Below are positions 48,254 through 56,143 of a DNA stretch of 64,000 nucleotides, piece after piece. Source of the stretch: Saccharopolyspora_D taberi. Lineage in GTDB: Bacteria; Actinomycetota; Actinomycetes; Mycobacteriales; Pseudonocardiaceae. The stretch is from contig NZ_BAAAUX010000040.1 of assembly GCF_039534165.1 (NCBI RefSeq), positions 1-64,000 of the forward strand. Direction: 5' to 3'. The notes under the pieces are model-generated. The model saw only the letters and a program-made list of their open reading frames with translations, had not been told where the DNA came from and searched no databases. The translations under genes were made by a program, and so were the position numbers. Position 1 is the stretch's first letter, and each line of letters begins with the position of its first letter.

Positions 48254-51244
48254 ATGGGGATCGTTTCGCCTCCGCGGGGGGATAGTCGTCGTTTTGCCGT
48301 GTTCGCCGGGTTCGCGGCGCTGACCGTGCTGCTCGGCGTGCTGGCTGTGCTGGCGCCGGTCCGCGCCGACGCGCCGGTGGTCACCTGGCCGAAGGCCGGC
48401 CAGGCCCCGGTGTCGACGGTGCTACCGCTGTCGCCGTACCGGCCGCTGGACATCGACGCGGAGATCCCCTGCCAGGCCCTGGGGTCGGTCGATCCGAACG
48501 GCGGTTCCGCGCTGAGCACGCACGCGCCCGCCGACGGGCTCGGCATGAACGTCACGGTGCAGGGCGGTTCGGTCCGGTTCTGGGTCGACGGCACGGAGGT
48601 CCACTCCGAACCGCTGCGCGCGGGCTGCGCCTACCACGTGCGCGCCGACGCGCAGGGCGTCCGGATCGACCGGGACGGCACGGTGCTGGTGGACCGGAAC
48701 GACCTGCGACCGCCGCAGGTTTCCGAACTGTCCACGCAGGCGGGCAACACCGCCGGGCTGGCCGTGCAGCTGCACCCCGACGCGCGCTACCAGTCCAGCC
48801 CGACGCCGCTGAAGCTCTTCCTGCTGATCGCGCACGGGCTGTGCCTCGTGGTGCTGCTGGTCGTGGCCTGGCGGTTCTGGCGGGGCAGCGGGCCGGGCAT
48901 GCGCATCCCGCGGTTCGGTGCCGCGGACGGCGTGCTGGTGGTCGTCTCGCTCGCGTGGGTCTTCCTCGGACCGGCCAACATGGACGACGGCTGGTACATG
49001 ATGATGGCCCGCAACGCCGGTGAAGCCGGGTACATGGGCAACTTCGTCTACATGTTCAACGCGACGGAGAACCCGTTCGTGCTGAGCCAGTACCTGTTGC
49101 AGCTCTGGGGGGAGCTCGGCGGCTGGTCGCTGTGGTGGATGCGGCTGGTGCCGACCATCTGCGGCGTCGTGACGTGGGTGCTCCTGCGGGTCCTGCTGGC
49201 CACCGTCCTCGGCCGCGCCGCGAACCTGCGCGCGGTCCCCTGGGCGCTGCTGGTCGCGCACCTGGTCTGGTACCTGCCCTACGGCACCACGCTGCGCCCC
49301 GAGCCGGTGATCGTGATGTTCGCGGCGGCGACCCTCGTCTTCGCCGAGGCCGCCGCGCTCCGCCAGTCCATCGGCGCGCTGGCGCTCGCCACCGTCTCCG
49401 CCGCGCTCGCGGTCACGGCTTCGCCGTCCGGCGTCGTGGCGGTCGCTCCGCTCCTGCTGTGCCTGCCGTGGCTGCTGCGCTGGCTGCGCGAGCAGGGCTG
49501 GGCGGCTCGGGCCTCAGCGGTGCTGCTCGCCGCCGCCTCCGCGACGGTGGTGGTCCCGATCGGCTTCGCCGACGCGACCCTCGGCGACGTGCTCGAAGCC
49601 ACCGCCGTGCACAAGTGGTACTACCTCTCGCTGCCCTGGTACGAGGAGTTCGAGCACTACAAGACCCTGCTCAACACCGCGGGCTGGGCGCGCAGGCTCC
49701 CGGTGCTGCTGAGCCTGGCGATCGTGGTCGTGGTCGCGATCGCCAGCGGTCGCGGCGGGGTGGGGCGCGACCCGATCCGCAGGCTGGTGCTGGTCTCGGC
49801 GATCACCACGTCGCTGGCCCTGGCGCTGATCGCGCTGAGCCCGACCAAGTGGGTCAACCACTTCCACTCGGTGGCGGCGGCGCCGACGGTGCTGCTGGCG
49901 GCGGCGCTGCTGCGGTCCCCGCTGCCGCGGCGGGCCGGGCTGGTCGTGACGAGCGCGAGCGTGCTGCTGCTGGCGGGCGCGGTGTCGCTGAGCTTCGCCG
50001 GGGAGAACAAGTGGATGCCGTTCACCGACGCCGGGCAGCGGTTCGGCGAGCACCTGAACCCGGATCCGCTGACCAACAACCTGGAGCCGCACTTCGGCCC
50101 GCTGTACCTGCACAACGCGCTGCTGTGGGTCGGGATCGCGCTGGCCGCCTGGTTGTGGGCGAGGTGGCGGCGCCGCAGCGGCAAGGTGGTGCGGGTCGGC
50201 CCGGACCGGGCGGTGGTCGGTGCGGCCTCGGTCGGCGCGGTGCTGCTGATGGTCGCGCTGTTCACCTTCGCGCCGATCGGCCAGGCGCCGGGCTGGAGCG
50301 TGGCGCGGTCCGGGGTACAGACGATGTTCGGCGACGGCTGCGGGCTGGCCAGCGACGTGAAGGTGCAGCTGCCGTCCGGGAAGCTCGGCGATCCCGGACC
50401 GGCCACCACCGAGGGCGACTTCGGGGCGTCCGGTTCGCCGCTGCCGACCTCGCCGTGGGACGGTCCGACGGCGATCTGGCACGACGATCGGCCGGACGGC
50501 ACGACCACCGGCACCGGCAAGCTGACCACCGGCTGGTACCCGGTGGTCCGGGCGAGCAGCCACGTGACCGTCCCGGTGGCCGGTGAGCTGGCCGGGCAGC
50601 TGCTGGAGGTGGAGTTCCGGACGCCTTCGGGGACGGTTTCCGAGCAGCTGCAACCGGAACTGCGGCGGTCGGCGCTGCTGGAGTGGCAGCAGCTGGCGGT
50701 GGCCGTGCCGCCGGGGACCGAGGCGCTGCGGGTGGTGGCGACCGACCAGGTCACCGGCGCGCACTCCTGGCTGGCGGTGGCCGAGCCGAAGCTGACCGAG
50801 TCGCGCCCGGTCACCGAGCTCACCGCCGGGAAACCGGTGCTGGCCAACCACATCAACGCGCCGCTGTGGCCGTGCGTGGACCAGGTCGGCATCCGCGACG
50901 GCATCACCGACACGCCCGTCGTGCGGCTCACCGCCGACGAGGGGATTCCGCCCGAGTGGCTGGACAACATCAGCAACCTGGAGTGGGGCGGCGCGTGGAT
51001 GCAGACCACGCGGCAGTGGGGGCAGACCCGGCTGGCGGCCGAGCTGCCCGGCGGTCCGCCGCGCGCGGCGTGGGGCAACGTCTTCGTCATCCGCTACCTG
51101 CACCCGGTCGGGCAGTACGACCTGCGGGTGGAGAGCGAGACCAGGTCGAGCCTGACCCGGCTGCCGACGCTGGCCGACAACGGCTACCCGGGCATCGCCC
51201 GGAACGCGGGGACGCAGGTGTCGGTGAAGCAACAGGCCCGGTGA
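48254..51244 (+). CDS. Arabinosyltransferase, Emb family (paralogue 2)
   Basis: A 996-residue GT-C enzyme, shorter than paralogue 1. After the first helix (AVFAGFAALTVLLGVLAVLA) comes the Emb N-terminal domain (VTWPKAGQAPVSTVLPLSPY). The catalytic motif is ANMDDGWYMMMARNAGEAGY (Asp244-245). Further signature segments are LSPTKWVNHFHS and the C-terminal carbohydrate-binding half ending in the helix-poor RVESETRSSLTRLPTLAD. It is divergent from the ohrR-like gene across 181 bases and has a strong terminator. A CAGATT box ends 9 bases before the ATG. Confidence 0.92.
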   Translation: MGIVSPPRGDSRRFAVFAGFAALTVLLGVLAVLAPVRADAPVVTWPKAGQAPVSTVLPLSPYRPLDIDAEIPCQALGSVDPNGGSALSTHAPADGLGMNVTVQGGSVRFWVDGTEVHSEPLRAGCAYHVRADAQGVRIDRDGTVLVDRNDLRPPQVSELSTQAGNTAGLAVQLHPDARYQSSPTPLKLFLLIAHGLCLVVLLVVAWRFWRGSGPGMRIPRFGAADGVLVVVSLAWVFLGPANMDDGWYMMMARNAGEAGYMGNFVYMFNATENPFVLSQYLLQLWGELGGWSLWWMRLVPTICGVVTWVLLRVLLATVLGRAANLRAVPWALLVAHLVWYLPYGTTLRPEPVIVMFAAATLVFAEAAALRQSIGALALATVSAALAVTASPSGVVAVAPLLLCLPWLLRWLREQGWAARASAVLLAAASATVVVPIGFADATLGDVLEATAVHKWYYLSLPWYEEFEHYKTLLNTAGWARRLPVLLSLAIVVVVAIASGRGGVGRDPIRRLVLVSAITTSLALALIALSPTKWVNHFHSVAAAPTVLLAAALLRSPLPRRAGLVVTSASVLLLAGAVSLSFAGENKWMPFTDAGQRFGEHLNPDPLTNNLEPHFGPLYLHNALLWVGIALAAWLWARWRRRSGKVVRVGPDRAVVGAASVGAVLLMVALFTFAPIGQAPGWSVARSGVQTMFGDGCGLASDVKVQLPSGKLGDPGPATTEGDFGASGSPLPTSPWDGPTAIWHDDRPDGTTTGTGKLTTGWYPVVRASSHVTVPVAGELAGQLLEVEFRTPSGTVSEQLQPELRRSALLEWQQLAVAVPPGTEALRVVATDQVTGAHSWLAVAEPKLTESRPVTELTAGKPVLANHINAPLWPCVDQVGIRDGITDTPVVRLTADEGIPPEWLDNISNLEWGGAWMQTTRQWGQTRLAAELPGGPPRAAWGNVFVIRYLHPVGQYDLRVESETRSSLTRLPTLADNGYPGIARNAGTQVSVKQQAR

Positions 51245-51270
51245 TCGAGCGGCGGTGATCACCGCGGAGC

Positions 51271-51302
51271 AGGGGCGGCGGAAGTGGGGTTCCGCCGCCC
51301 CT
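51271..51302 (+). terminator. Terminator of emb paralogue 2
   Basis: Thirteen-base perfect arms (AGGGGCGGCGGAA and complement) with a 6-base loop, 26 bases after the stop. Confidence 0.88.
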
Positions 51303-51404
51303 GCTGCTGTTCGGGCTGGGTGTTCCGGTCGGGGGCAACCGGACGACCCCGGGCCGCGTGTAGGGGTCGTCCCCGGTTTCCGGGGCCATGAAAGGGGATT
51401 GGCC

Positions 51405-52337
51405 TTGACCAAGACACGATGGGCAGCGGTGGTCGCGGTGACCGCCGCGCTGTCGCTCGCCACGGCTTCACCCGCTCCAGCCGAGACGCCGCAGGCGTTC
51501 ACCCCGATCGAGAGCCGCTACTGGGGAGAGCCCGCGCTGCGGGACCTGCTCGGCAACCCGGTCGACACCGAGTACACCGAGGGGGACATCTCCTACCAGC
51601 AGTTCCAGCGCGGCTGGCTGTACCACTCACCGCAGACCGGGGTGCACGAGCTGCACGGCGAGATCGCCTCCCGGTTCGTCCGCTCCGGCGCCCACCACCA
51701 GCTCGGCGTGCCGACCACCGACGAACTGTCCACACCGGACGGTGTCGGCCGCTACAACCACTTCTCCGCCGAGGCGTCGGTCTACTGGACGCCGGAGACC
51801 GGCGCGCAGGCGGTTTCCGGGCAGGTGCGGCGGTTCTGGGCGGACCGCGGCTGGGAGACGGGCAGGCTGAGCTACCCGACCACCTCCACGCAGCCGACCC
51901 CCGACGGCGTCGGCGTCTTCAACCACTTCCTCGGGATCGACCGCGCGGGCGCGTCGGTGTACTGGACGAAGATCACCGGAGCGCACTCGGTGCAGGGCGC
52001 GATCCGCGATCTCTGGGCCGCCAACGGCTGGGAGAACGGCTTCGGCTACCCCAGCTCGGACGAGCTCACCACGCTCGACAAAGCCGGTCGTTTCAACGAG
52101 TTCACCGGTCGCGACAACCCGCCGGCGTCCGCGTACTGGCACCCGGCGACCGGCGCGCACTTCGTCGCGGGCCCGATCATGCAGCGGTGGCACGAACTCC
52201 GCCGCGAGCTGTCGTACCTGAAGTACCCGACGTCCAACCCGTACGAGGTGTCGGAGGGCAACAGCCAGGTCGACTTCCAGGGCGGCTACATCAGGCTGGA
52301 CCAGAACTCCGGGCAGGTGAGCGACGCGCCCTGGTGA
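51405..52337 (+). CDS. Secreted LGFP-repeat cell-wall protein
   Basis: A 310-residue exported protein with a signal peptide (WAAVVAVTAALSLATASPAP) and about four LGFP-type repeats: HHQLGVPTTDELSTPDGVGR, LSYPTTSTQPTPDGVGVFNH, GFGYPSSDELTTLDKAGRFN and YLKYPTSNPYEVSEGNSQVD. The repeats keep the pattern of aromatic W/Y-W and F-NHF residues. LGFP repeats anchor or bind proteins to arabinogalactan-type walls in corynebacteria. No catalytic domain is attached. Start TTG 51405 is chosen for AAAGGGG at 7 bases. Its last 47 bases overlap the convergent GT87 gene. Confidence 0.82.
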   Translation: MTKTRWAAVVAVTAALSLATASPAPAETPQAFTPIESRYWGEPALRDLLGNPVDTEYTEGDISYQQFQRGWLYHSPQTGVHELHGEIASRFVRSGAHHQLGVPTTDELSTPDGVGRYNHFSAEASVYWTPETGAQAVSGQVRRFWADRGWETGRLSYPTTSTQPTPDGVGVFNHFLGIDRAGASVYWTKITGAHSVQGAIRDLWAANGWENGFGYPSSDELTTLDKAGRFNEFTGRDNPPASAYWHPATGAHFVAGPIMQRWHELRRELSYLKYPTSNPYEVSEGNSQVDFQGGYIRLDQNSGQVSDAPW

Positions 52338-53466
52338 GCAGGACCAGGGCGGCCACGGCGGTGAGCACGTAGCTGTTGCCCACCACGTGCTGCCAGGGAG
52401 CCCAGGTCAGCTCGGCACCGCCGACGCTGGGCAGGAAGTGCCACGGGGCCGTGACCGCGATCAGCGCCGTCACGGCCCCCAGCGCGTAGCGGCGGGCGGC
52501 GAACAGCAGGAACAGCCCCGGGACGACCCAAACCCAGTGGTTCGACCAGGACGTGGGCGAGATCAGCACCGCGAGCAGACCGACCGCGGTGAACGAGGTG
52601 GCGGCATCGGCGTGCCGGACGATCCGGACCACCAGCGCCAGCAATGCCAGGCACAGCAACGCGAAGACCGCGTTCCGCACGATCGGCGGCAGGTCGAACC
52701 TGGTGAGCGCGCCCAGCACGGACTGGTTGCTGTTGAGCGCGTGACCCGCGACGTCGGCGGCCGGGCCGCGCCGGAACCAGTAGTCGACCGAGGCGCCGAA
52801 GTCGACCGCGAACCCGATCGCGGTGCACGCGGCGGCGGTGGCGGTTGCGGTCACGGCGGCCCGGAAGTCCTTGCGCAGCAGGAAGAACAGCAGGAAGGCC
52901 GCCGGGGTGAGCTTGATCGCGACCGCGATCCCGACCAGCAGGCCGCGCGGCCAGCGCGGGTCCCGGGCGAGGCAGTCGAGCGCGACCGCGCCCATCAGCA
53001 CGATGTTGATCTGTCCCTGCCCGAAGCAGGCGTGCACCGGTTCCAGCAGCATGCTCGGCGGGACTCCCGCCGCTGCCATGACGAACGCGACCCGCGGACC
53101 GGCCGAAGGCCACACCCGCCGCACGACCAGGTACAGGGTCGCGCCGAGTGCCAGCACGTTCAGGACGTTCAGCGCGCTGAGGCCGACCGTGGACGGGACG
53201 AGCGCGAACGGCGCCAGCGGCAGCAGCGCGAACGGCGGGTAGACCCACGGCAGCGGGTCCGGATTGCGCACCGGCGATCGTGCGTTGACGAAGTCACCGC
53301 CGGCGAGCCAGGTCCGGACGCCCCACCGGTAGACCTCGAAGTCGCCCCAGAACGAGTAGGTGGAGACGAGCACCGCGAGCGCGGCGGCCAGCGCGAGGGC
53401 CGAGAGCCCGATGATCGGCCACAGGCGGCGCGCGACGAGCTCGTCCGGCGGTGTGGTGGTGATCAC
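52291..53466 (-). CDS. GT87-family polyprenyl-phosphate-dependent glycosyltransferase
   Basis: A 391-residue GT-C membrane protein with about ten helices. The donor-site motif in the first loop is YSFWGDFEVYRWGVRTW. Other family segments are WVYPPFALLPLAPF, the GQGQINIVLMGAVALDCLAR motif and the IKLTPAAFLLFFLL helix, plus SPTSWSNHWVW near the end. This is the GT87/DUF2029 group that includes mycobacterial PimE and the arabinosyltransferase AftC. Position in the locus makes arabinan or mannan extension likely, but the donor is not decided. The GTG 53466 is preferred because TACGAT ends 8 bases upstream; a longer start at 53493 or 53490 is possible. Confidence 0.84.
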   Translation of the reverse strand: MITTTPPDELVARRLWPIIGLSALALAAALAVLVSTYSFWGDFEVYRWGVRTWLAGGDFVNARSPVRNPDPLPWVYPPFALLPLAPFALVPSTVGLSALNVLNVLALGATLYLVVRRVWPSAGPRVAFVMAAAGVPPSMLLEPVHACFGQGQINIVLMGAVALDCLARDPRWPRGLLVGIAVAIKLTPAAFLLFFLLRKDFRAAVTATATAAACTAIGFAVDFGASVDYWFRRGPAADVAGHALNSNQSVLGALTRFDLPPIVRNAVFALLCLALLALVVRIVRHADAATSFTAVGLLAVLISPTSWSNHWVWVVPGLFLLFAARRYALGAVTALIAVTAPWHFLPSVGGAELTWAPWQHVVGNSYVLTAVAALVLLTRARRSPARSSGPA

Positions 53467-53473
53467 CGTCTCG

Positions 53474-53479
53474 ATCGTA
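53474..53479 (-). promoter_or_regulatory. -10-like TACGAT of the GT87 gene
   Basis: TACGAT on the minus strand ends 8 bases before the GTG at 53466, with no SD sequence between. Confidence 0.45.
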
Positions 53480-53597
53480 CGGAAAACCATCACCTGTTCG
53501 AGTGGTCAGGCGCGTTTTCGCCTCGGCGATCGCGGCGCCGGCGGCGGGGCTGTGGAAACGGCAGAGCCGCAAACGACAGGAGCCGCGCAAACAACAA

Positions 53598-53629
53598 GGC
53601 CCGCGTTCCGGACTTGAGGAACACGGGCC
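53598..53629 (-). terminator. Hairpin downstream of the RHH gene
   Basis: Twelve-base arms (GGCCCGCGTTCC with GGAACACGGGCC, one mismatch) and an 8-base loop. It is the only structure in the 282-base gap 53467-53748. Confidence 0.5.
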
Positions 53630-53748
53630 CTGCATCCCGGAACCGATGTCGTCGCTCCCCCGACGGAAAGACGGCATCCATGCCGGAACGACGGAAACAC
53701 GACCCCCTCGGACGAGCTTCCGCTACTTCCCCCCTGCTCAGGCGCAGC

Positions 53749-54015
53749 TCACAGCAGCACGACTTCGCGGGTGCTCTTCTCGGTTCTGACCAACACTTCG
53801 GCATGGTCTTCCTTGATCGCCCGGTAGACGAAATCGCCGTAGCTGACGAGCCTTCGGCACGCCTCGGTCAGCGTGACGCCCTCCTGATCCATCACGCGTT
53901 GTAACGCCTGCACCATTTCCGGCGTCACGGCAACGTTTATCCGCTTCGGCGACGGGTCCGACTGCTCCCGTCCCGGCGAGGCACCGCCACCCTTCGGCTT
54001 CTCATCGGTCTTCAT
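53749..54015 (-). CDS. Ribbon-helix-helix DNA-binding protein
   Basis: An 88-residue protein. The disordered charged N terminus (MKTDEKPKGGGASPGREQSD) is followed by an RHH core. This has a beta strand (KRINVAVTPEMVQALQRVMD) and two helices (EGVTLTEACRRLVSYGDFVY). A C-terminal strand segment (AEVLVRTEKSTREVVLL) ends the protein. RHH proteins are small repressors and antitoxins. No toxin is adjacent. It is divergent from a two-gene small-protein operon across a 223-base AT-rich promoter region. ATG 54015 follows GGAGGGAG. Confidence 0.75.
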   Translation of the reverse strand: MKTDEKPKGGGASPGREQSDPSPKRINVAVTPEMVQALQRVMDQEGVTLTEACRRLVSYGDFVYRAIKEDHAEVLVRTEKSTREVVLL

Positions 54016-54148
54016 GAATCTCCCTCCAGTCGCACACCGGCACCCCTGCTCGACCAACTACTGATCTTGCGTGCGCGACACCTCAGAACATTACACACGC
54101 TGTTACCACGCAGTCAACACGTCGTACTCACGTCACATGTGGGTGAGT

Positions 54149-54180
54149 TGTGTGAAAAGTGTGGCTAGTGAGCTAACATG
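54149..54180 (+). promoter_or_regulatory. Promoter and repeat region of the small-protein operon
   Basis: TAACAT (54175-54180) can serve as a -10, with TGTGAA (54152-54157) 17 bases upstream. A direct repeat GTGTG-AAAA-GTGTG overlaps the -35 side, and upstream CTCAC...GTGAG around a CACATGTG core forms an inverted repeat. Short direct repeats are usual RHH operator elements, so the divergent RHH protein is the likely regulator. Confidence 0.45.
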
Positions 54181-54238
54181 ACTCTGGGTGTCGAATACAC
54201 CCCTCAGTGAGCACAGCTTTCACGAAAGAGAGCCCGCA

Positions 54239-54397
54239 ATGACGCGTGAGTCGACGATGCGTGACCAGGGTGTTCATCGAACCGACGAGGTGCTTGCCGA
54301 CCAGACCTGGTACTGCCCGGCCCAGGTCCAGAACGAGCCGGTGATCGAGACCCTCCCGGCGATCGAGCTGTCCACCGACGAAGGGACCGCGCAGTGA
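54239..54397 (+). CDS. 52-residue hypothetical peptide
   Basis: A small acidic protein, MTRESTMRDQGVHRTDEVLA followed by DQTWYCPAQVQNEP and a Glu/Thr/Ser-rich end. It has one Cys and one Trp, no signal peptide and no membrane segment. No family was recognised. AAAGAGAG lies before the ATG, and its stop overlaps the next start (GTGA), which supports real translation. It could be a regulator, a peptide precursor or a small partner of the membrane protein; none can be shown. Confidence 0.55.
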   Translation: MTRESTMRDQGVHRTDEVLADQTWYCPAQVQNEPVIETLPAIELSTDEGTAQ

Positions 54398-54708
54398 GCA
54401 CCCCCCAGCAGGATCTGGAGGACGAGACCTGGACCGACGACTCGGAACCGGCCGAAGCGCCGGCCGAGCCGCGGCTCATCGAGCTGCGCAAGCACCGCCA
54501 CCTGGCGAGCATGCAGACCAAGGTGCTCTACGGCATCGGACTGGTCCTGCTCGTCACCCTGCTCACGCTGGTCCTGGGCGTCGGTTTCGGCGCCTTCAGC
54601 GAGGGCTTCGGGCTGGAGCTGCTGCGCACCATGCTCACCCCGACGCTCGCCGCCGGAGCGACGATCGTGGGCACCCTGTTCGCACTGGAACGAGGCAAGG
54701 AGGAGTAA
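54394..54708 (+). CDS. Small membrane protein with two helices
   Basis: A 104-residue protein. The acidic N-terminal tail (EDETWTDDSEPAEAPAEPRL) is followed by a basic turn (ELRKHRHLASMQTKVLYG) and two helices: IGLVLLVTLLTLVLGVGFGA and MLTPTLAAGATIVGTLFALE. A short charged C terminus follows. Both termini are probably cytoplasmic. No family was identified. It is translationally coupled to the 52-residue peptide, so both products likely work together. Confidence 0.65.
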   Translation: MSTPQQDLEDETWTDDSEPAEAPAEPRLIELRKHRHLASMQTKVLYGIGLVLLVTLLTLVLGVGFGAFSEGFGLELLRTMLTPTLAAGATIVGTLFALERGKEE

Positions 54709-54793
54709 CCGAGGCCGTGTTTTGCCGTGCCGCCACGCTCTTCGGACGCGCCGGCACGGGAGAGCACAGCCGGGAGGAACCCGCGGGTCCGCC

Positions 54794-54833
54794 GGGCTGC
54801 GGGCTGCGGGCTGCGGGCTGCGGGCTGCGGGCT
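54794..54833. repeat. Tandem heptanucleotide repeat (GGGCTGC), 5.7 copies
   Basis: Five exact copies of GGGCTGC and a partial sixth lie in the gap between the small membrane protein and methyltransferase genes. A 7-base unit is not codon sized, consistent with a non-coding location. Copy number may vary between strains. Confidence 0.9.
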
Positions 54834-54869
54834 CAGGAAACCCTGGCGGCAAGCCCGGATCGGGCCCGG

Positions 54870-55616
54870 TCAGGGGCGCTGCGCCGCGACGACCCACATC
54901 CCGCGCTCAGCCGCGACCGGCTCAGCAACGCGGAATCCGATGTCGGCGAGCAGCCCGGCGATCTGGCCCGGCGAGAGCCGCAGCTTGCGGTAGCTGCTCT
55001 TGCGGAGCTCCCAGCCCGACCCGGTCCGGACGTGCACGAGGTCGTGGACGCGGACGTGCTCGCCCTCGTCCTCGAGGAAGCAGGTCATGACCCGGTCCTG
55101 ATCACCGCGCACCGGCAGGAACCGGTCCAGCCCGGCCAACCGCACCGACAGGTCCCGGAAGGTCAGCACGATCCGGCCGCCGGGAGCGAGCAGGGCGAAG
55201 GACTCGGCGAGCAACCTGCGCACGGCGTCCTCGTCGGGAAGGTGCGGCAGGGTGTCGCCCATGCACGTCACGACCTGGACGGTTCCGGGTTCGGCGAGCC
55301 CGGCGAGTCCGTCGCGCAGGTCGGCGTGCACGCCGCGGACTCGCGGATGCGCGCGGTCGGCCAGCTCGGCAAGCAGCGTCTCGCTGACGTCGACACCGGT
55401 CACCGCGAAGCCGAGTTCGGCCAGTGCCACCGAGTGCACACCGGACCCGCAGCCGAGATCGAGCGCGGCGGACGGCTCGCCCTCGGGCCGGATTCCCAGT
55501 CCCGCGAGCAGATCCCGCTGCGCCCGGACGAGATCGGCGAAGTCCGCGCCGAACATCCAGGTGTAGTGCTCGGCGAGCAGGTTTTCGTAGTGCGCTGCGA
55601 CTTCGTTGCTATGCAT
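54870..55616 (-). CDS. SAM-dependent class I methyltransferase
   Basis: A 248-residue methyltransferase. Motif I is ALDLGCGSGVHSVALAELGF, motif II-like VTGVDVSETLL, then VQVVTCMGDTLPHL and LLAPGGRIVLTFRD. The substrate is not indicated. ATG 55616 is chosen because the conserved N terminus begins MHSNEVAAHYENLLAEHYTW. It overlaps the stop of the upstream MarR gene by 8 bases, so both are coupled in one operon. Confidence 0.85.
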   Translation of the reverse strand: MHSNEVAAHYENLLAEHYTWMFGADFADLVRAQRDLLAGLGIRPEGEPSAALDLGCGSGVHSVALAELGFAVTGVDVSETLLAELADRAHPRVRGVHADLRDGLAGLAEPGTVQVVTCMGDTLPHLPDEDAVRRLLAESFALLAPGGRIVLTFRDLSVRLAGLDRFLPVRGDQDRVMTCFLEDEGEHVRVHDLVHVRTGSGWELRKSSYRKLRLSPGQIAGLLADIGFRVAEPVAAERGMWVVAAQRP

Positions 55617-56049
55617 CCCGAATCCAAGTGGCCAGTGCAGCGAGGTACGGATTGCCCGCTGCTTCGTCGAGTTCGGCACCGAGCGCGGCGCGGTAGGTCG
55701 GCGTCGCCTCGGCGTAGCGCAGGCGGCCTTCCTCGGTGATCCTGGCGTACACCCCGCGCAGGTCCTTGCCGCCCTGCGCACGCGTGGTCAGCTTGTCCCG
55801 TTCCAGCCGCATCACCAGGCGGGTGGCGCTGCTCTCCTTCAGCCCGATGCGTTCGGCGAGCTCGTGCATGCGCAGCCCGCCTTCGTCCGCGGCGAGCGCC
55901 AACGCGCACAGCGCCCGGTACTCGGAGAGCGGAAGTCCGTGCCTGCGCTGGAGAGTTCGGTCCAGACCCGCCTCGATCCGGCCGAGCAGGCGCACGGCCA
56001 TGCACCAGCGGTCGTTCTCCTCGTCGGTGGCCGACCGGTCGGTCGTCAC
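55609..56049 (-). CDS. MarR-family regulator (operon with methyltransferase)
   Basis: A 146-residue winged-helix protein: LPLSEYRALCALALAADEGG then LRMHELAERIGLKESSATRL and VMRLERDKLTTRAQGGKDLR (wing). GGGAGGGG precedes the start. Its own promoter 31 bases upstream contains a CTTG-N6-CAAG palindrome in the spacer, which suggests autorepression. The methyltransferase it is coupled to may modify the inducing compound or a related metabolite. Confidence 0.85.
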   Translation of the reverse strand: MTTDRSATDEENDRWCMAVRLLGRIEAGLDRTLQRRHGLPLSEYRALCALALAADEGGLRMHELAERIGLKESSATRLVMRLERDKLTTRAQGGKDLRGVYARITEEGRLRYAEATPTYRAALGAELDEAAGNPYLAALATWIRDA

Positions 56050-56079
56050 GGCGCCCCTCCCGATGTTGATCTGGCTCGC

Positions 56080-56108
56080 ACACTAACTGCTTGCACAAAC
56101 AAGGTCAA
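56080..56108 (-). promoter_or_regulatory. Promoter with embedded MarR palindrome
   Basis: On the minus strand: -35 TTGACC (56108-56103), a 17-base spacer, and -10 TAGTGT (56085-56080). Inside the spacer CTTGTTTGTGCAAG (56103-56090) is a 4-6-4 inverted repeat, the usual shape of a MarR site. Bound repressor would cover the space between the two boxes. Confidence 0.7.
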
Positions 56109-56143
56109 CACCGCGCCGGACCACGCCCGAAGGCGGAGCGGGA

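Noticed and set aside
54781..54835. Possible CRISPR-like repeat
   Set aside because: The unit is a 7-base simple tandem repeat without spacers; no cas genes occur in the window.
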